Assembly: GCA_002440975.1 (NCBI GenBank)
Contig: DJWN01000020.1
Location: 1 to 38,563 of the forward strand
Length of the DNA stretch: 38,563 nt
From: Bacteroidales bacterium UBA6229
GTDB taxonomy: Bacteria > Bacteroidota > Bacteroidia > Bacteroidales > F082
Direction: 5' to 3'
A program made the translations under genes and the position numbers. The notes beneath the pieces are model-generated. The model saw only the letters and a list, made by a program, of their open reading frames with translations, did not search any database and was not told where the DNA came from. Every line of letters begins with the position of its first letter. The first letter of the stretch is position 1. Below are positions 5,887 through 14,762 of this stretch, in pieces.

Positions 5887-7884
5887 TTATTGCTTGATAA
5901 TTTTGACAATCTGTCGCTGATTGGCATTGTTGAGCGTTATGAAATACAAGCCTTTATCCAGATTTTCAGGTAGGTCAATTTCAATACTATTCCTGTTTGA
6001 GTTTTCAATTTGTTGTTTAATGATCAGCCGGCCTGTAAGATCACGAATCGTTAAATCAACTCTTTCATCTAAAGCATTTTCCATTTGAATAAATAACTTA
6101 TCACTGAAAGGGTTAGGATATACACTGAAAAAGAGTGGTTTTATTTGATCAAATCCGCTTATCAGGTCAACATTTATTTTTACAGGCATTGAATAGGTAT
6201 TCAAATTGGTAACGATACCAATATGCGTTTCATAATATACAATAGGATCCAGCATCACACCGGGGATTAGAATAACCCTTATTTCAAGGGAGGTTCCCGC
6301 AGGAATTTCAAAGGGAAATTCAGGTATATCGTAAAATTCAAACATACCTTCGTGTTCCAGACTGCTTATTATCACAGCCTCGGATGTTGGGTTGGTAAGT
6401 GTCATTAATTGTTCATATTCGTAGTTATAAACAAGCGTATCCGGCATAAAAGTCAGGTCAGTGAAACTTTGTTCACCTACAATAAACTCGTGTGGATCGA
6501 GATCGCCCATGATCGGTTGTTTCAGGCGGCGACCGGTTTCATCTTTGGCAAAAACATAGTAACGAATGGTATCTCCACCTTCAAATCCGCTGATCGTTGC
6601 ATGAAAAAAATCCTCTTCATTTCCATCAGCAGTAAAGTTTGCTGTGCTGTAATCTTCTCCGTTGATGCTGTAAAAAACCAATAATGAATCACTCACCAAT
6701 GCTTCTCCTGAATAAGCAATAATCTTACTGCTCAGGGTATAGTTTTCTGCATATTCCACTTCGTCATACAAAGGCCGGTGATCCACATACAACATTTCCA
6801 AATCGGCAATACCTCTGGTGCGGCAATGGATGGCATCGGTATTGTACCAGCTATTCCAGACAACCGGAACGATTTCGTATCCTGGCATGGCTTCTTCATA
6901 CACAGCAATGGCTTCATCGTCCCACTGATTGCCACTCAATGGAAGCAGAACCTTGTTATTTAAGATGAGTGAGTTTGTATAAGGTGTAGTCTGGCTTCCA
7001 CCGGGTGTATAAACGCGATAAACTTCATAGGGATATCCATAAACACAAGGTGTGGTGGCAAAGTAATTTGCAACAGATTCGTAATTGCTGTAGCGCGGAT
7101 CGGATTGTGGCACCTGTCCGATCAAAATTTTGTCAGGTCCAAGATATTTTCCCCAGCAATCGATATGTTTGATATAATCGCCAAGCGGATCAATGGTAAC
7201 ATCATAGCGAATGATGCCCAGATAGTCTTCAACTTTTTGAGCAACTTGTTGGGGAAGGATGATGTTTTCGTCATAAACCAGATCGGTAGAGGCTGCCATC
7301 GCAGTGCCATCAACCATCATATTGCCACCTGTGTGGGTCAGGTTCATACCAAAGAGATTAATACCCAAATCAGCAGCCACAGCAGCAGGAACGTTGTTGT
7401 CGTTGGGGCGGGGTCTGTCGTAAGGAAAATCAACAATGCCGGGCTCTTTGTTGCCGTCAAAAACAAACCAGGGGCCGTAATCACGTGTCCAATAGGAGTC
7501 GGTTTGGGTAATGATAAAGGTGCAGTTATCGGTGTTTACATTATTTTGTTCGTAAAGATTCAGCACCTGATTGGCTTGTGAATTGCTGTTTACGAGCGTA
7601 ACCACATTGATGTCTTCGGCCATTTCGGCAATTACACTGTAAGGAATGCCAAGTGGATAGCGTATTAAAACGGATTGCATGGGTTCATATTCAGCTACCA
7701 TACGCACATCGCCTTCAGGTGGGTCAGTTTCGGTAAAAGTGAGGTGATTCGTAACCGGCAGCGACATTTCCTCCTCAGAAAGGTAATGCAACTGCCGCCA
7801 GTCGGCTGGTTTTTTTTCCTGTGCTGTTGTGCTAAAAGAAATCAATAAACCACATAAAAAAATAATTCGGAATAAATGTTTCAT
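5887..7884 (-). CDS. T9SS-exported peptidylarginine/agmatine deiminase family protein (PPAD-like)
   Basis: A 665-residue secreted guanidino-hydrolase of the Porphyromonas-type deiminase family (PAD_porph). These enzymes hydrolyse the guanidine of arginine or agmatine to citrulline or carbamoylputrescine plus ammonia. A signal peptide covers residues 1-21. The catalytic residues line up with those of P. gingivalis PPAD: W132 and D135 (YWTRDYGPW), H240 and D242 (KHIDCWGKY), N304 (PYTNSL), and nucleophile C354 (AIHCRTRG). The DRPRP segment has R157 and R159 where PPAD has the two arginines that hold a peptide C-terminus. An Ig-like domain follows (about 375-465), then a second beta domain (470-580) that makes it longer than PPAD, then a type A T9SS sorting domain (about 588-665, SVYPNPFSDKLFI...). 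True peptide specificity is inference. Confidence 0.9.
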   Translation of the reverse strand: MKHLFRIIFLCGLLISFSTTAQEKKPADWRQLHYLSEEEMSLPVTNHLTFTETDPPEGDVRMVAEYEPMQSVLIRYPLGIPYSVIAEMAEDINVVTLVNSNSQANQVLNLYEQNNVNTDNCTFIITQTDSYWTRDYGPWFVFDGNKEPGIVDFPYDRPRPNDNNVPAAVAADLGINLFGMNLTHTGGNMMVDGTAMAASTDLVYDENIILPQQVAQKVEDYLGIIRYDVTIDPLGDYIKHIDCWGKYLGPDKILIGQVPQSDPRYSNYESVANYFATTPCVYGYPYEVYRVYTPGGSQTTPYTNSLILNNKVLLPLSGNQWDDEAIAVYEEAMPGYEIVPVVWNSWYNTDAIHCRTRGIADLEMLYVDHRPLYDEVEYAENYTLSSKIIAYSGEALVSDSLLVFYSINGEDYSTANFTADGNEEDFFHATISGFEGGDTIRYYVFAKDETGRRLKQPIMGDLDPHEFIVGEQSFTDLTFMPDTLVYNYEYEQLMTLTNPTSEAVIISSLEHEGMFEFYDIPEFPFEIPAGTSLEIRVILIPGVMLDPIVYYETHIGIVTNLNTYSMPVKINVDLISGFDQIKPLFFSVYPNPFSDKLFIQMENALDERVDLTIRDLTGRLIIKQQIENSNRNSIEIDLPENLDKGLYFITLNNANQRQIVKIIKQ

Positions 7885-8066
7885 CGTTTGATCAAAAAAT
7901 TAAAATGCTGGCAAAAGGTAAAAATATTGGTCATTTATTTGTTTGGCGGGCAAAATAATCACCAAAATTTCCCGTTATTCCACGGAAAAGGATTTGCTAA
8001 AAGCCACATTAATCTGTTGAAGAAGTGATGAATGTTGGATTGTAATCTGATTTGAAATATTTCATG

Positions 8067-8074
8067 TACTTTTG
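8067..8074 (+). promoter_or_regulatory. tatA promoter -7 element
   Basis: TACTTTTG matches TAnnTTTG exactly and lies 27 bases before the chosen tatA start at 8102. This position also argues against an in-frame start at 8072, which would overlap the element. Confidence 0.5.
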
Positions 8075-8101
8075 TGGACAGTATTTTTAAAAATTCAACC
8101 T

Positions 8102-8296
8102 ATGAATTTATCCATATTATTAGGAATGATAGGCGGATGGCAGATTCTGATCATCGTATTGGTTGTTTTATTGCTTTTTGGTGGCAAAAAGATCCCTGAA
8201 TTGATGCGTGGAATGGGTCGCGGGGTAAAGGAATTTAAGGATGGTATCAGTGGTGAAGACGAAAAAAAGTCGGACGAAGAGAAAAAAACCAAATAG
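8102..8296 (+). CDS. tatA: Twin-arginine translocase subunit TatA/E
   Basis: A 64-residue protein with the TatA layout: a very short N-terminus, one membrane helix (about 10-27, GGWQILIIVLVVLLLF), a hinge FGGKKIPELM, an amphipathic helix (RGMGRGVKEFKDG) and an acidic/lysine-rich tail. TatA oligomers form the pore that moves folded, twin-arginine-signal proteins across the inner membrane. I chose the ATG at 8102 rather than an in-frame ATG at 8072 because the earlier one adds ten non-homologous residues and overlaps the -7 element. No tatC is adjacent, which is common in this phylum. Confidence 0.93.
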   Translation: MNLSILLGMIGGWQILIIVLVVLLLFGGKKIPELMRGMGRGVKEFKDGISGEDEKKSDEEKKTK

Positions 8297-8417
8297 CTGT
8301 TTCTACCTGATATGAAAACTAGTTTCGGCTGAATGATGAATTTTTTTGCTTGATTACTCAACACCAAGTTGTTAGTTACTTTTTATTCAGACCGGAAATT
8401 ATGGTTACAATGCACTT

Positions 8418-8425
8418 TAGTTTTG
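8418..8425 (+). promoter_or_regulatory. Putative -7 element for the MltD-like gene
   Basis: TAGTTTTG, a perfect TAnnTTTG, ends 30 bases before the start codon. The -33 region is poor. Confidence 0.4.
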
Positions 8426-8455
8426 CACTTAGTTTCATTTAAAATGTAGTCTTGT

Positions 8456-10195
8456 ATGATCAAAAAGAGCCTGATCTTCCTCATATTATTATTGTTTCAG
8501 TTACCTGGTTTTTCACAATCAGAAATCGAACAGCTCCTACGCGATTCGAGTGCTGTATTGCCCGACAGCCTGATGGTTGCAGATAGCCTATCGACTATTT
8601 CAGAAGCTGAAGTTTCGGCTTTGAACAGTGGTGAGGGCATAGTGTATGATTCTCCGATAGTAAAAATGCTCGATAGTTTGTATCGTATTCGTTATTTTGG
8701 CGACAGTCTGTTGTTTGCCGATTCGATGGGCATGGGTATGTATGGTTTAAAGACAATGGATGTTCCACAGTTTGCCGATAGCATTTACGAACAACGAATT
8801 GCCCTGCTTAATCGAGAAACTCCAATTGATTTAACTTATAACAAGCATGTTAAGTCATTTATCGAGCTTTATGCTGAAAAAAAGCGTGAACTCACCAGTC
8901 GTGTTTTGGGATTGTCGTATGTGTATTATCCTATGTTTGAGGAATTGCTCGATCGCTATGATATTCCGCTGGAGATGAAGCACTTGGCTGTGGTTGAGTC
9001 GGCTTTGAATCCGACAGCCGGCTCCCGGATGGGTGCCAAAGGTTTGTGGCAGTTTATGTATGGCACAGGCAAGGTTTATGGTCTCAAGGTCACTTCTTTG
9101 GTTGACGACCGCTACGATCCGCTCAAAGCTACCGAAGCTGCCTGCCAGCACATGCTTGATTTGTATGGCATTTATGATGACTGGCTTTTGGTGCTGGCTG
9201 CGTATAATTCCGGAGCCGGAAATGTGAACAGAGCCATTCGCCGGGCTGGTGGATTAAAGAACTATTGGGCTATCTGGCCTTTCCTGCCCAGGGAAACCAG
9301 GGGTTATGTGCCTGCTTTTATTGCTGTAAATTATGTGATGAATTATGCTCCCGAGCATCATATTTACCCCAAATATCCGGGCATGATCATGCAGGGAACG
9401 GATACCGTTACAGTTCGTGAGGTATTGCATTTTGATCAGATTAGTGAGCTGCTTAACGTTGAGATGGAGGACCTGGAGTTTTTTAATCCGCAATACAAAA
9501 AGGGAATTATTCCGGCTTCTGCCGAAAATCCTTATTTGCTGCGTTTGCCGATGGAATTTATTGGCACTTTTCTAAATAACGAAACATCACTTTACGCCTA
9601 TAAAACACAAAAAGGAATCGAAAAGGAAAAGCTTCTGGATGAGATAAAAAAAGTAAGCGATCGTAGCCTTCACATAGTAAAAAGCGGGGAAAACCTTGGT
9701 TTGATAGCCAGTAAATATCGCGTGAGCGTGAATCAGCTTATGGCCTGGAACAATTTGCGCAGCACGATGATACGCCCGGGCCAGCAGCTGGTTGTTTACA
9801 GTTCGGGCGCACCTATGGCACAAGCCGGAAATAAACCTGTGGTGCGTTCTGCTACTTCCAGTACGCATGTGGTTCGTTCGGGTGAAAATCTTGGATTGAT
9901 TGCCAAAAAGTACCAGTGCAGCGTAACAGATCTTCGCGAATGGAATAATCTGCGGGGCTCAACCATTCATCCCGGCCAAAAACTCAGGGTTTATCCACAA
10001 GCAGAAACTACGGCGCAAAATACTGAGACAGATGGTAAGTTTTTGATTCACACGGTTCGCAGCGGCGACACCCTTTGGGATATTGCCCGCGAATATGACG
10101 GGGTTACTGTGGATCAGATCAGGCAGTTGAACAAGCTTGGAAATACGGCGAGAATAAAGCCCGGTCAAAAACTTAAGATTACGCAAATTGGATAG
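8456..10195 (+). CDS. mltD: Membrane-bound lytic transglycosylase D-like, three LysM domains
   Basis: A 579-residue periplasmic murein hydrolase. It has a signal peptide (KKSLIFLILLLFQLPGFSQ). A goose-lysozyme/SLT domain (about 150-310) carries the catalytic glutamate E181 in VVESALNP, followed by GAKGLWQFM and AAYNSGAGNV, the classic family 1 lytic transglycosylase motifs. Three LysM peptidoglycan-binding domains follow, at about 405-449, 470-514 and 531-577, each opening with V[KR]SGE/DxL and ending PGQ.L. Lytic transglycosylases cleave the MurNAc-GlcNAc bond to leave 1,6-anhydro ends during wall growth and recycling. No lipobox cysteine is visible, unlike E. coli MltD. It precedes a DUF4837 lipoprotein gene in the same direction. 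Confidence 0.93.
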   Translation: MIKKSLIFLILLLFQLPGFSQSEIEQLLRDSSAVLPDSLMVADSLSTISEAEVSALNSGEGIVYDSPIVKMLDSLYRIRYFGDSLLFADSMGMGMYGLKTMDVPQFADSIYEQRIALLNRETPIDLTYNKHVKSFIELYAEKKRELTSRVLGLSYVYYPMFEELLDRYDIPLEMKHLAVVESALNPTAGSRMGAKGLWQFMYGTGKVYGLKVTSLVDDRYDPLKATEAACQHMLDLYGIYDDWLLVLAAYNSGAGNVNRAIRRAGGLKNYWAIWPFLPRETRGYVPAFIAVNYVMNYAPEHHIYPKYPGMIMQGTDTVTVREVLHFDQISELLNVEMEDLEFFNPQYKKGIIPASAENPYLLRLPMEFIGTFLNNETSLYAYKTQKGIEKEKLLDEIKKVSDRSLHIVKSGENLGLIASKYRVSVNQLMAWNNLRSTMIRPGQQLVVYSSGAPMAQAGNKPVVRSATSSTHVVRSGENLGLIAKKYQCSVTDLREWNNLRGSTIHPGQKLRVYPQAETTAQNTETDGKFLIHTVRSGDTLWDIAREYDGVTVDQIRQLNKLGNTARIKPGQKLKITQIG

Positions 10196-10352
10196 TTCGG
10201 GCTGATTCAGTCTTTCCTTATTTTTTTCTGACTTTATACCAGAGCAGCAAAACAGGACGTTGTATAACTAATAGCATTACTGTTTTTGGAAGTGTCTCCG
10301 GATTTGAGGGCAGGCATCAGCCATGAACAGTAATCACAAAATTCGATGAGCT

Positions 10353-11387
10353 ATGAGACAGCTTTTTAAATGGACAGCAGTTTTCGTCATTTTGGTTCTT
10401 TTACAGTCGTGTGTCCAGCCGGAAGTACGTACGGCACGATCGGTTGGTGCAACCTCTGAAATTCTTGTTGTAACACAAAATCAGGAACAATGGGATGGAA
10501 AAGCCGGAGAGGCTATTCGTGCTTATTTTGCGCAGGATCAATATGGGTTACCGCAATCTGAGCCGCTTTATCGCATTGCAAATATTACTGTTTCAAATTT
10601 ATCGGAGATGTTTAAAAAGCATCGGAATATTTTGGTGGTTGAGTACGACAAAAAACTGAAAGAGCCTGTTGTCGAAACGCGCACCAATTTATGGGCGCAG
10701 CCACAACGCGTGTTTAAAATCACAGCTCCTGATGCGGATTCATGGGTAATGGAATTTGATGAACAAAAAGAGAGTTTTTTGAGCTTATTTAATCAATCGG
10801 AACGCGAACGTCTGATGAATATCTATCGCCCAATGGCTGATTATAAGGTAATCAATGAAGTTGAGAAGACTTTTGGATTTAAGCTGTTGATTCCGGAAGG
10901 TTTTTATGTGGCCAAAAACGAAGGCAATTTTATGTGGATCAGAAAAGAGCTGGTGGATTATAGCCAGGGATTGATACTTTACATAAGACCTTACAGAGAC
11001 ACAGCAGACTTGAACAATTCGAAGCTTGTTTATGTCCGTGATTCTTTGCTCTATCGCCATATTCCTGGTCCTGTTGAAGGTTCGTTTATGTCAACCGAAA
11101 AAGAGTTTGTGTTGCCTCAAAGCAAAGTCGTGTTAAATTTTAGTCCTTCCTATACAGTTGAAACCCGTGGACTTTGGAATGTGGTAGGTGATTTTATGGC
11201 CGGACCATTTTTAGCTTATACCGTTGTGGATGAATCACATGGCCGATTGATTACGGTTGAAGGTTACGTTTATGCCCCGGGTAAAGATAAAAGGGATTTT
11301 TTAAGACAATTGGAGGCTATTTTATACACTTTCGAATTACCTCAAAAAGAATCAGATGGTGAACAAGCAGACCTTGTCGAAAGGTAA
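10353..11387 (+). CDS. DUF4837 family lipoprotein
   Basis: A 344-residue protein of unknown function that I recognise as DUF4837, a family restricted essentially to Bacteroidota. A lipoprotein signal ends in LLQSC (cysteine at about residue 20), so it should be lipid-anchored in the periplasm or outer membrane. The body has the family's pattern: SVGATSEILVVTQNQEQWDG near the N-terminus, a segment about FGFKLLIPEGFYVAKNEGNFMWIRKE, and a C-terminal region with VVGDFMAGPFLAYTV. It is 157 bases downstream of the lytic transglycosylase gene, suggesting a cell-envelope role. It is convergent with the next gene, with 12 bases between the two stops. No catalytic motif is evident. Confidence 0.88.
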   Translation: MRQLFKWTAVFVILVLLQSCVQPEVRTARSVGATSEILVVTQNQEQWDGKAGEAIRAYFAQDQYGLPQSEPLYRIANITVSNLSEMFKKHRNILVVEYDKKLKEPVVETRTNLWAQPQRVFKITAPDADSWVMEFDEQKESFLSLFNQSERERLMNIYRPMADYKVINEVEKTFGFKLLIPEGFYVAKNEGNFMWIRKELVDYSQGLILYIRPYRDTADLNNSKLVYVRDSLLYRHIPGPVEGSFMSTEKEFVLPQSKVVLNFSPSYTVETRGLWNVVGDFMAGPFLAYTVVDESHGRLITVEGYVYAPGKDKRDFLRQLEAILYTFELPQKESDGEQADLVER

Positions 11388-11399
11388 GATTTTGATTGA

Positions 11400-12674
11400 T
11401 TAGGGTAGTTTCTGAAGTCTGTTTCCATCTTTAAATGCAACAACAAATGCATCATAAACACCATGTTGCGACCGAATGCTATTTCGTTTGCTGGCAGCTT
11501 CATCGTAAGTGGCAAATGATCCGATGGTGTAAATATAATAGCCATTAAAGGTGTTTTCTTTGATTTCAGAGGCAGGCAGATTATACGTTCTGGCCAGATA
11601 ATCTATTCCTATTCTTGTTCCGTACCGTGCCCTGATCTGAACGCGATATTCTATTCTATAGATCGTTTTTACGGGTGCAGGTTTTTCAGTCTCAGTTTTT
11701 ACTTCTGGCTCTGGCTTAACTGTTTTCTCCGATGGCTCCTCAATGGGCTGTTCGTTTAGTTCAAGCACATCTATCACCCTGTTGAAGCTGGTAACTTCCT
11801 GATCTGACTGCTTATCTGGCTGTACAGGCATCATCAGGTCTGGATCAACAATATGTAATGCGGGTTCTTCAGGTGCCAGTATGATGTTTTTCCCGGAGCT
11901 TGAAAAAGTATAAGTTAAGCCCAGAAAGCTATGGTTGTAAATATCGTATTTAAATCCTCCAACATGATTGTCCAGTTTATCGGAATTGAGTGCCCTGTTT
12001 GCAGTTTCGAGGCGTATGCCCCAGTTTGTATTCAATTGATAACTAAAACCTATACCTCCCATTAATAAGCCTTCCAGAGTCCGGCCTCCAATTCCTGATC
12101 CATTTCCAAATCCTTGTTTTGAAATAATTTTGTCACTGCCCAATTCGTACACAGTGGTGTTGAAATTTGTAAGGCCGATACCAACTAAAAGGTCAACGCC
12201 CCATGCACGGTCGGAACGATAGCCATTTATCAGGTTGTTAAGATTGATAGCAAGGTTCATGTTAAACTCCAGAAGTTCGGTGTTGAAATATCTCTTCCAT
12301 GGCCTTCTTGTGCCAGCCAAACCGGTGTAAAGCATCTGACCTCTTAGCTGAAAGACAGGAGTAAAACTTCTTGCGAGTATTAATGATCCACCAAACTTCC
12401 ATTCACTTTCGTAATTCACCACAGGATAATATCGGTATTGGCGGGTATCACCAAAAAAGAGTGAGGGCCCTCCGCCTATCGTAAGATGCCAGGCTGGTTT
12501 AAAGCTGTTGCTTCTAAATTTAACAGATTGATTGACTGGTGATTGTGATGTGGTTTTTTGTTCTTTACTGGTGTTTTTGGAGTAGGTTGTTTGAGATAAG
12601 AGGAATGCTGGTGCTAAAAGAAAACAACTAACAAGTAATAATATGGAATAAAATGATCGATAGTTTTTATACAT
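11400..12674 (-). CDS. Outer-membrane beta-barrel-like protein with C-terminal SPOR-like domain
   Basis: A 424-residue exported protein. After a signal peptide (about 1-28) comes a region (about 60-260) of alternating hydrophobic beta strands with glycine and aromatic residues (LTIGGGPSLFFGDT, GGSLILARSFTPVFQLRGQMLY, LEGLLMGGIGFSYQL), typical of a small outer-membrane barrel. A proline/glutamate/lysine-rich linker (about 312-336) leads to a C-terminal SPOR-like domain (about 337-424) with RVQIRARYG and YIYTIGSFATYDEAASKRNSI. SPOR domains bind denuded glycan strands of peptidoglycan. The fusion suggests an outer-membrane protein anchored to the wall, like OmpA but with a different binding module. 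The barrel assignment is from pattern only. Confidence 0.75.
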   Translation of the reverse strand: MYKNYRSFYSILLLVSCFLLAPAFLLSQTTYSKNTSKEQKTTSQSPVNQSVKFRSNSFKPAWHLTIGGGPSLFFGDTRQYRYYPVVNYESEWKFGGSLILARSFTPVFQLRGQMLYTGLAGTRRPWKRYFNTELLEFNMNLAINLNNLINGYRSDRAWGVDLLVGIGLTNFNTTVYELGSDKIISKQGFGNGSGIGGRTLEGLLMGGIGFSYQLNTNWGIRLETANRALNSDKLDNHVGGFKYDIYNHSFLGLTYTFSSSGKNIILAPEEPALHIVDPDLMMPVQPDKQSDQEVTSFNRVIDVLELNEQPIEEPSEKTVKPEPEVKTETEKPAPVKTIYRIEYRVQIRARYGTRIGIDYLARTYNLPASEIKENTFNGYYIYTIGSFATYDEAASKRNSIRSQHGVYDAFVVAFKDGNRLQKLP

Positions 12675-12770
12675 GCCGGTAAGTTGGATATATGTTTTCT
12701 AATTGAGACAATAATGCATCTTAAGCAGCTAAAATAGCTAAGAATAAAACTCAAATACAGTAGTATTGAA

Positions 12771-12804
12771 AAGGGTTATAAACAGCTAATTGTTTATAAC
12801 CCTT
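12771..12804 (-). terminator. Hairpin terminator of lysS
   Basis: Two perfect 13-base arms (12771-12783 and 12792-12804) flank an 8-base loop, 25 bases after the lysS stop. On the minus strand only four T follow, so it may be a modest terminator or an mRNA 3'-end stabiliser. Confidence 0.65.
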
Positions 12805-12828
12805 AACTATTGACTTTTGCCTGCAAAG

Positions 12829-14559
12829 CTATTTTGCAATAGTTGTTAGCCATTTTTCGAGCTCTTCCAGTTGAAGTGCCGGTATGTCGAGTTTGTTCTT
12901 TTTGCGTAATCCGTTGAGCTTTTGTAATAAACCGGAAGGGTTTTCTTCTTTAAGCATTTCAAGGCTCGACAGGCCTGTTTCAAGGATCAGTCGGCTCCAT
13001 TGTTCTGGTATTCCAAAACGCATCAAATCGTTGGTATCCAGTACTATTTTGTTCTTTTCGGGTCGCATTTGCGGAAAGAATAGCACTTCCTGAATGCTTG
13101 TTTGTCCGGTGAGCAGCATCACCAGCCGGTCGATGCCAATTCCCATGCCCGAGGTAGGTGGCATACCAAACTCAAGTGCCCGCAGAAAATCCTGATCGAT
13201 AAACATGGCTTCGTCATCGCCACGCTCAGAGAGCTTTAGTTGTTCTTCAAAACGTCGGCGCTGATCGATCGGGTCGTTGAGTTCGGTGTAGGCATTGGCA
13301 ATTTCCTTGCCGTTGATCATTAGTTCAAAACGTTCAGTAAGCTCGGGGTTGTCGCGATGGCGCTTGCAAAGTGGCGACATCTCAACGGGATAATCTGTGA
13401 TAAAAGTGGGCTGAATGTAATGGGACTCGCATCGCTCACCAAAAAGCTCATCTATCAGTTTGCCTCTGCCCATGCTGTCGTCCACTTCAATTCCCAACTG
13501 GCGGCACACCATGCGTAGTTCGGTCTCGTTCATGCCCGAAACATCATAGCCGGTATGGGTTTTGATGGCTTCCAAAATTGGTACCCGTGCAAAGGGTTTT
13601 TCAAAGCTGATTGTTTTATTACCTACTTCAACTGTTGTGCTTCCGGTGGTTTCCTTCACTACACTTGCAAGCATGGCTTCTGTAAAATCCATCATCCAGC
13701 GATAATCCTTGTAGGCCACATAAATTTCCATCACCGTAAACTCGGGATTGTGCATACGATCCATCCCTTCGTTGCGGAAGTCTTTGGCAAATTCATACAC
13801 CCCATCAAAACCACCAACTATTAATCGTTTCAAATACAGCTCGTTGGCAATGCGCAGATAAAGCGGAATGTCCAACGCATTGTGGTGCGTTACAAATGGC
13901 CTTGCCGCAGCACCGCCGGGAATGGGTTGCAAAATAGGTGTTTCCACTTCCAGGTAGCCAGATGCATTAAAAAAGTTACGCATACTGTTGATTACCTTCG
14001 TGCGTTTAACGAAAGTATCTTTTACCTCCTCATTTACGATCAAATCCACATAACGCATCCGGTAGCGTTGCTCAGGATCGGTGAAGGCATCATAAATTTT
14101 TCCATCCTTTTCTTTTACGATGGGCAGCGGTCTGAGTGATTTGCTGAGTACCTTCAGCGAGGTGACATGTACTGTGATTTCGCCCATCTGGGTAGTGAAA
14201 ACAAAGCCTTCTACGCCAATGATATCCCCAATATCCAACAAGCGTTTGAAAACAATATTATAAAGACTTTTATCTTCTCCGGGGCAAATATCATCGCGTT
14301 TGAAATACAATTGAATTCTCCCGGTGCTGTCCTGCAATTCGGTAAAAGAAGCAGCACCCATAATCCGGCGACTCATAATGCGGCCTGCCAGACTGACTTG
14401 TTTGAAATTTTCAGGATTTTTGGGAAATTTTTCCAGAATTTCAGCCGCTGAAGTATTCACTTCGTAAGCTTCCTGCGGATATGGGTTTATACCCATTTTA
14501 ATCAATTCGGCCAGCGACTGCCGCCTCACCTGTTCCTGCTCGCTTAGGTTATTTGACAT
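12829..14559 (-). CDS. lysS: Lysyl-tRNA synthetase, class II
   Basis: A 576-residue class II aminoacyl-tRNA synthetase that charges tRNA-Lys. An N-terminal OB-fold anticodon-binding domain is visible (VSLAGRIMSRRIMGAASFTELQD, about 53-78). The catalytic domain shows motif 2 (FRNEGMDRMHNPEFTVMEIY) and motif 3 (GMGIGIDRLVMLLTG). The C-terminus extends about 70 residues beyond the canonical end; that tail (from about MRPEKNKIVLDTNDL to the stop) is lysine/leucine-rich and is also seen in other Bacteroidota LysRS. The gene has its own -7 element and a terminator hairpin. Confidence 0.97.
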   Translation of the reverse strand: MSNNLSEQEQVRRQSLAELIKMGINPYPQEAYEVNTSAAEILEKFPKNPENFKQVSLAGRIMSRRIMGAASFTELQDSTGRIQLYFKRDDICPGEDKSLYNIVFKRLLDIGDIIGVEGFVFTTQMGEITVHVTSLKVLSKSLRPLPIVKEKDGKIYDAFTDPEQRYRMRYVDLIVNEEVKDTFVKRTKVINSMRNFFNASGYLEVETPILQPIPGGAAARPFVTHHNALDIPLYLRIANELYLKRLIVGGFDGVYEFAKDFRNEGMDRMHNPEFTVMEIYVAYKDYRWMMDFTEAMLASVVKETTGSTTVEVGNKTISFEKPFARVPILEAIKTHTGYDVSGMNETELRMVCRQLGIEVDDSMGRGKLIDELFGERCESHYIQPTFITDYPVEMSPLCKRHRDNPELTERFELMINGKEIANAYTELNDPIDQRRRFEEQLKLSERGDDEAMFIDQDFLRALEFGMPPTSGMGIGIDRLVMLLTGQTSIQEVLFFPQMRPEKNKIVLDTNDLMRFGIPEQWSRLILETGLSSLEMLKEENPSGLLQKLNGLRKKNKLDIPALQLEELEKWLTTIAK

Positions 14560-14576
14560 GCGTTTGAAAATTTCGG

Positions 14577-14584
14577 CAAAGATA
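14577..14584 (-). promoter_or_regulatory. Putative lysS promoter -7 element
   Basis: The minus strand reads TATCTTTG, an exact TAnnTTTG, 18 bases before the start codon. No good -33 box was found. Confidence 0.45.
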
Positions 14585-14762
14585 GCTAAACTGCCTTAAA
14601 TCATGGTGGATGTGATCAGTGGATTATTCGTTGAGGTAGTGAATTTTGCTGTATTTATTTTTGAATAAATGTGTTATTATTTTCACATTAACTTAAATAT
14701 TACTGTACAATTCCCTGAAAATCTTGTAAATTCGCACAATTGATAGTTAATGTATTAAAACA

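Noticed and set aside
7105..7581. 158-codon plus-strand open frame inside the deiminase gene
   Set aside because: Antisense to conserved catalytic motifs; no domain features of its own.
8072..8101. Upstream in-frame start for tatA
   Set aside because: It overlaps the promoter -7 element and adds residues not seen in TatA proteins.
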